DNA of 64,000 nt from Schistosoma haematobium. Taxonomy: Eukaryota; Platyhelminthes; Trematoda; Strigeidida; Schistosomatidae. A program made the position numbers and the translations under genes. Position 1 is the stretch's first letter. Every line of letters begins with the position of its first letter. Positions 61,063-64,000 of the stretch are shown here, piece by piece. The notes below the pieces were generated by a model. The model was not told the DNA's origin. It was given only the letters and a program-made list of their open reading frames with translations, and searched no databases. The DNA is taken from assembly GCF_000699445.3 (NCBI RefSeq), contig NC_067196.1, positions 80,156,364-80,220,363 on the forward strand, given 5' to 3'.

Positions 61063-63112
61063 CACCAACACTGAAGAACACCGAAACAGGTGGAAAGAAC
61101 ACTTCAAAGAACTCTTGAATCGACCAGCCCCACTGAACCTACCATACATCTAAGCAGCACCCACGGACCCCACAATCGATGTTGGCCCACCAACAATTGA
61201 AGAAATCGGCATGGCCATCAGACAAAACAAGAGTGGTAAAGCAGCAGGACCAGACAACATTCCAGCAGAGGCACTGAAACCAGACGTAGCAGTCACTGCA
61301 AGGATACTCCACATTCTCTTCAATAAGATTTGGGATGAGGAGCAAGTACCAAGAGACCGAAAAGAAGGACTCCTGATCGAAATACCGAAGAAAGGAGATC
61401 TCAGCAACTGTGATAATTACAGGGGCATCACTTTTCTCACAATACCGGGAAACGTCTTCAACAGTGTATTGTTAAACAGGATGAAGGACTCCGTAGACGC
61501 CCAACTTCGAGTCCAACAGGCAAGATTCCGTAAGGATAGATCGTGTACAGACCAAATCGCAACTCTACGGATCATTGTGGAACAATCAATTGAATGGAAT
61601 TCATCACTCTACATCAACTTCATTGACTACGAAAAGGCATTTGATAGCGTGGACAGAACAACACTATGGAAGCTTCTTCGACACTATGGCGTGCCTCAGA
61701 AGATGTTGAGGACGATAGATCCCCAAAACTCATATTTTTTAATTTCATCTTATCGATTAAATTATCGATTAAATGTTTAAATATTTGAATGGCAGTCAAT
61801 TGACGAACTTATCGATCAAATATTTGAATGGCTGTCGATTGATGAACTTACTGATTAATGTTTAAAAACATTTCACCATGACAATATCGATTGTAAATAT
61901 TTGTATAAATACTCTTGATTTGTATGTCTGATTGACTTGACCTGATATCTGCTGATTGCCTGTAGAATACACTTCTACGTCTTATCAAGACTTATTGATC
62001 GAGTTAGCTGATTTGGGGACAACGGACCAGAATAGCCTATCGAGCCTCTGAATCCTGATCCTTCGTTTCGTTCCGAATAAGCCGAATCAGTAGTATGATT
62101 CAAGTTTAACGAACCTGACAGAAGATAGTCAATATCATACAGAATTCCTATGATTGATTAAACTGCAGAATCGTGCATGGAGGACAATTGACAGACTCGT
62201 TCGAAGTAAAGACCGGTGTCAGGCAAGGTTACTTACTCTCACCCTTTCTCTTTCTCCTACTGATCGACTGGACCATGAAGACGTCAACATCTGAAGGGAA
62301 ACGCGGGATACAATAGGCATCTCGGATGCAGTTGGACAATCTAGACTTCGCAGATGATCTGGCCCTTCTATCCCAAACGCAACAACAGATGCAGGAGAAG
62401 ACGACCAGTGTGGCAGCAGCCTCAGCAGCAGTAGGTCTCAATATACACAAAGGGAAAAGCAGGATTCTCCGATACAACACAGAATGCACCAATCCAATCA
62501 CAATTGACGGAGAAGATTTGGAAGATGTAAAAACCTTTACGTATTTGGGCAGCATCATTGGTGAACACAGTGGATCTGATGCAGATGTGAAAGCGAGGAT
62601 CGGCAAAGCAAGAGCAGCATACTTACAACTGAGGAACATCTGGAACTCAAAGCAACCGTCAACCAACACCAAGGTCAGAATTTTCAATACAAATGTCAAC
62701 ACAGTTCTACTGTATGGGGCAGAAACCTGGAGAACTACGAAAGCCATCATCCAGAAGATATAGGTGTTTATTAACAGTTGTCTACACAAAATACTTAGGA
62801 TCTGTTGGTCAGACACTATTAGCAACAGCTTACTGTAGGAGATAACAAACCGGATCACAGTGGAGGAAGAAATCAGGAAGAAGCGCTGGAAGTGGGTAGG
62901 ACACACATTGAGGAGAGCACCGAGCTGCGTCACAAGACAAGCCCTCACATGGAATTCTCAAGGTCAAAGGAGGAGAAGAGGAAGACCAAAGAACATGAGG
63001 GAAATGAACAAGAATTGGATGGACTTAGAAAGGGAGGCCCAGGACAGAGTGAGTTGGAGAATGCTGGTTGTTGGCCTATGATCCATTAGGAGTAACAGGC
63101 GTAAGTAAGTAA
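61063..63112 (+). mobile_element. RTE lineage-A LINE (SR2-like), 5'-truncated, with 11-bp target duplication
   Basis: Flanked by GTCCGAAAGCT at 61052-61062 and 63113-63123, with a GTAAGTAAGTAA tail at 63101-63112. Coding: FKELLNRPAPLN, IRQNKSGKAAGPDNIPAEAL, NYRGITFLT, FRKDRSCTDQIATLRIIVEQ, motif A NFIDYEKAFDSVDR, then a solo LTR, GVRQGYLLSPFLFLLLIDW, motif C LDFADDLALL (62336-62370), [59 protein letters not shown] and [10 protein letters not shown]. Stops at about 62150, 62313 and 62761. Endonuclease absent. Confidence 0.93.
61704..62120 (+). mobile_element. Solo LTR, 417 bp, nested in the lineage-A RTE
   Basis: Begins TGTTGAGG and ends CCTGACA, flanked by perfect GAAGA duplications (61699-61703 and 62121-62125). 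A TATA-like GTATAAATACTC lies near 61902. The host RT frame continues across the site (GVPQK then IVNIIQNSYD) once LTR plus one duplication (422 bp) are ignored. Not obviously the same family as the LTR at 43843. Confidence 0.9.
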
Positions 63113-63123
63113 GTCCGAAAGCT

Positions 63124-64000
63124 GAAATAATATATATGGGCCTAACATAATGACAAACACCACAACGGTACGTGTCAGACACCCAAACAATAGGGATTTA
63201 TATCACTAAACACCATTAGATACTAGTGACCAGGTTACTACAGCGGCGACTGATGACCAAGACAAAACCATTATCATCTCAAGTAGTTCTAGTGTGCATG
63301 CTGCGACCAATGGGAAATAGATGACGTGAAGAAGAAAAGATAGCCCAAACCACCCCCCGTTTAGCTTCAAAGTCCTTATTGGACTCACGTTCTGTATTGC
63401 ATATTACTCAGCCAAAGTTACAAATAAAGAAAATATGTAACCCTACCGTAGATGCGAAAAGTTTGGACTCTTATAACATTGTCGTGAGTCATTCACTCGA
63501 CTCCCACAACTTTGTTGTGGTGCAAAATGTAATATTCAGGTTTTAATTAGTTAAAATTTAGATGAAGGCTCTTGCCTTTTTAGGACATAGGTTCAGATAT
63601 AATCCAAGTTAATTCGTCGATTTGAAATCGACGAGGAGTAAGATGTTGGGCGGAGAAGGAAAGGCGTGTCCACTAAGAGAACTACTCTCGATAAGTAAAA
63701 ACATAGCCATAACTAGATGGTGGATAATACGAGCAAGGAAACAGATATTAGATAGAATAAGAATATGCACAGACGGCATGTGTAGAGCTAACAAGACCGT
63801 AAATAAAAGAGGTACATGTGGTGAAGGAAAAATTTTAAAAATGAAATTTACTCAGTAGTTAAATGTCATCTAAAAGGTTAAAGTCTATTCAAATTGTTGA
63901 ATAAGCTCGCAAGCGGACTACAGTTTATATACGGGTACGACTTCATGAAGAATCCGTATAAAGATTGCATTTCTCCTTAACTTAGAACGTCTGACTTACA
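63124..64000. other. Intergenic, no gene recognised
   Basis: Resumes the sequence interrupted by the RTE at 61052. It includes GATAGCCCAAACCACCCCCCG near 63338, resembling CAAGCCACCCCCCATTTAG at 60856; the two may be parts of one repeat family. The 78-codon frame at 63622-63858 has no recognisable product. Confidence 0.35.

Noticed and set aside
62229..62948. 239-codon minus-strand frame
   Set aside because: Antisense shadow of the RTE reverse transcriptase, which has FADD and other RT motifs on the plus strand.

Overview
This window looks like genomic DNA of a blood fluke (Schistosoma or a close schistosomatid). It is AT-rich, has one intron-rich animal gene, and is packed with decayed retroelements of types known from schistosomes: RTE-clade LINEs (SR2-like), CR1-clade LINEs (SR1-like), a Penelope-like fragment, solo LTRs, and tRNA-related SINEs carrying hammerhead-ribozyme motifs (Smα-like). 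Species and family names are from memory of these families, not from a search.

The host gene is on the minus strand from 48202 down to 4350. I could join 16 exons with GT-AG boundaries and compatible phases into one 856-residue open frame that matches MGAT5 (alpha-1,6-mannosylglycoprotein 6-beta-N-acetylglucosaminyltransferase V) from its N-terminal signal anchor to its cysteine-rich C-terminus. Coding DNA is only about 2.6 kb of the 43.9 kb span. An acceptor-like AG lies 7 bases before the ATG, so a non-coding 5' exon or a trans-spliced leader probably precedes it.

The introns hold most of the mobile DNA. Two RTE lineages are distinguishable. Lineage A lies at 330-2215, 20231-20775, 38388-38893 and 61063-63112. 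Lineage B lies at 7180-7545, 21780-22490, 24950-27052, 27053-28985, 42150-45795, 48960-49552 and 50280-50480, plus several free-standing copies of its 3' tail. There are also an L2/CR1-like relic (15465-16640), a Penelope-like GIY-YIG fragment (19360-19960), SINEs (8589, 20096, 32144, 33990, 41165) and LTRs (30484, 36494, 37356, 43843).

The 16 kb upstream of the gene (48210-64000) is intergenic or 5' non-coding. It holds a nearly full-length but broken CR1/SR1-like element (52810-57120), older CR1 pieces on both sides, and a lineage-A RTE (61063-63112) with 11-bp target duplications that is itself interrupted by a 417-bp solo LTR.

All retroelement frames carry stops, frameshifts or deletions; none looks able to move as it stands. 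No rRNA, true tRNA gene or CRISPR array was seen. The most notable structures are the reconstructable MGAT5 gene with schistosome-specific insertions, nested solo LTRs with clean 5-bp duplications, hammerhead-bearing SINEs (one as an inverted dimer), and a near-identical inverted repeat pair flanking MGAT5 exons 1-7.
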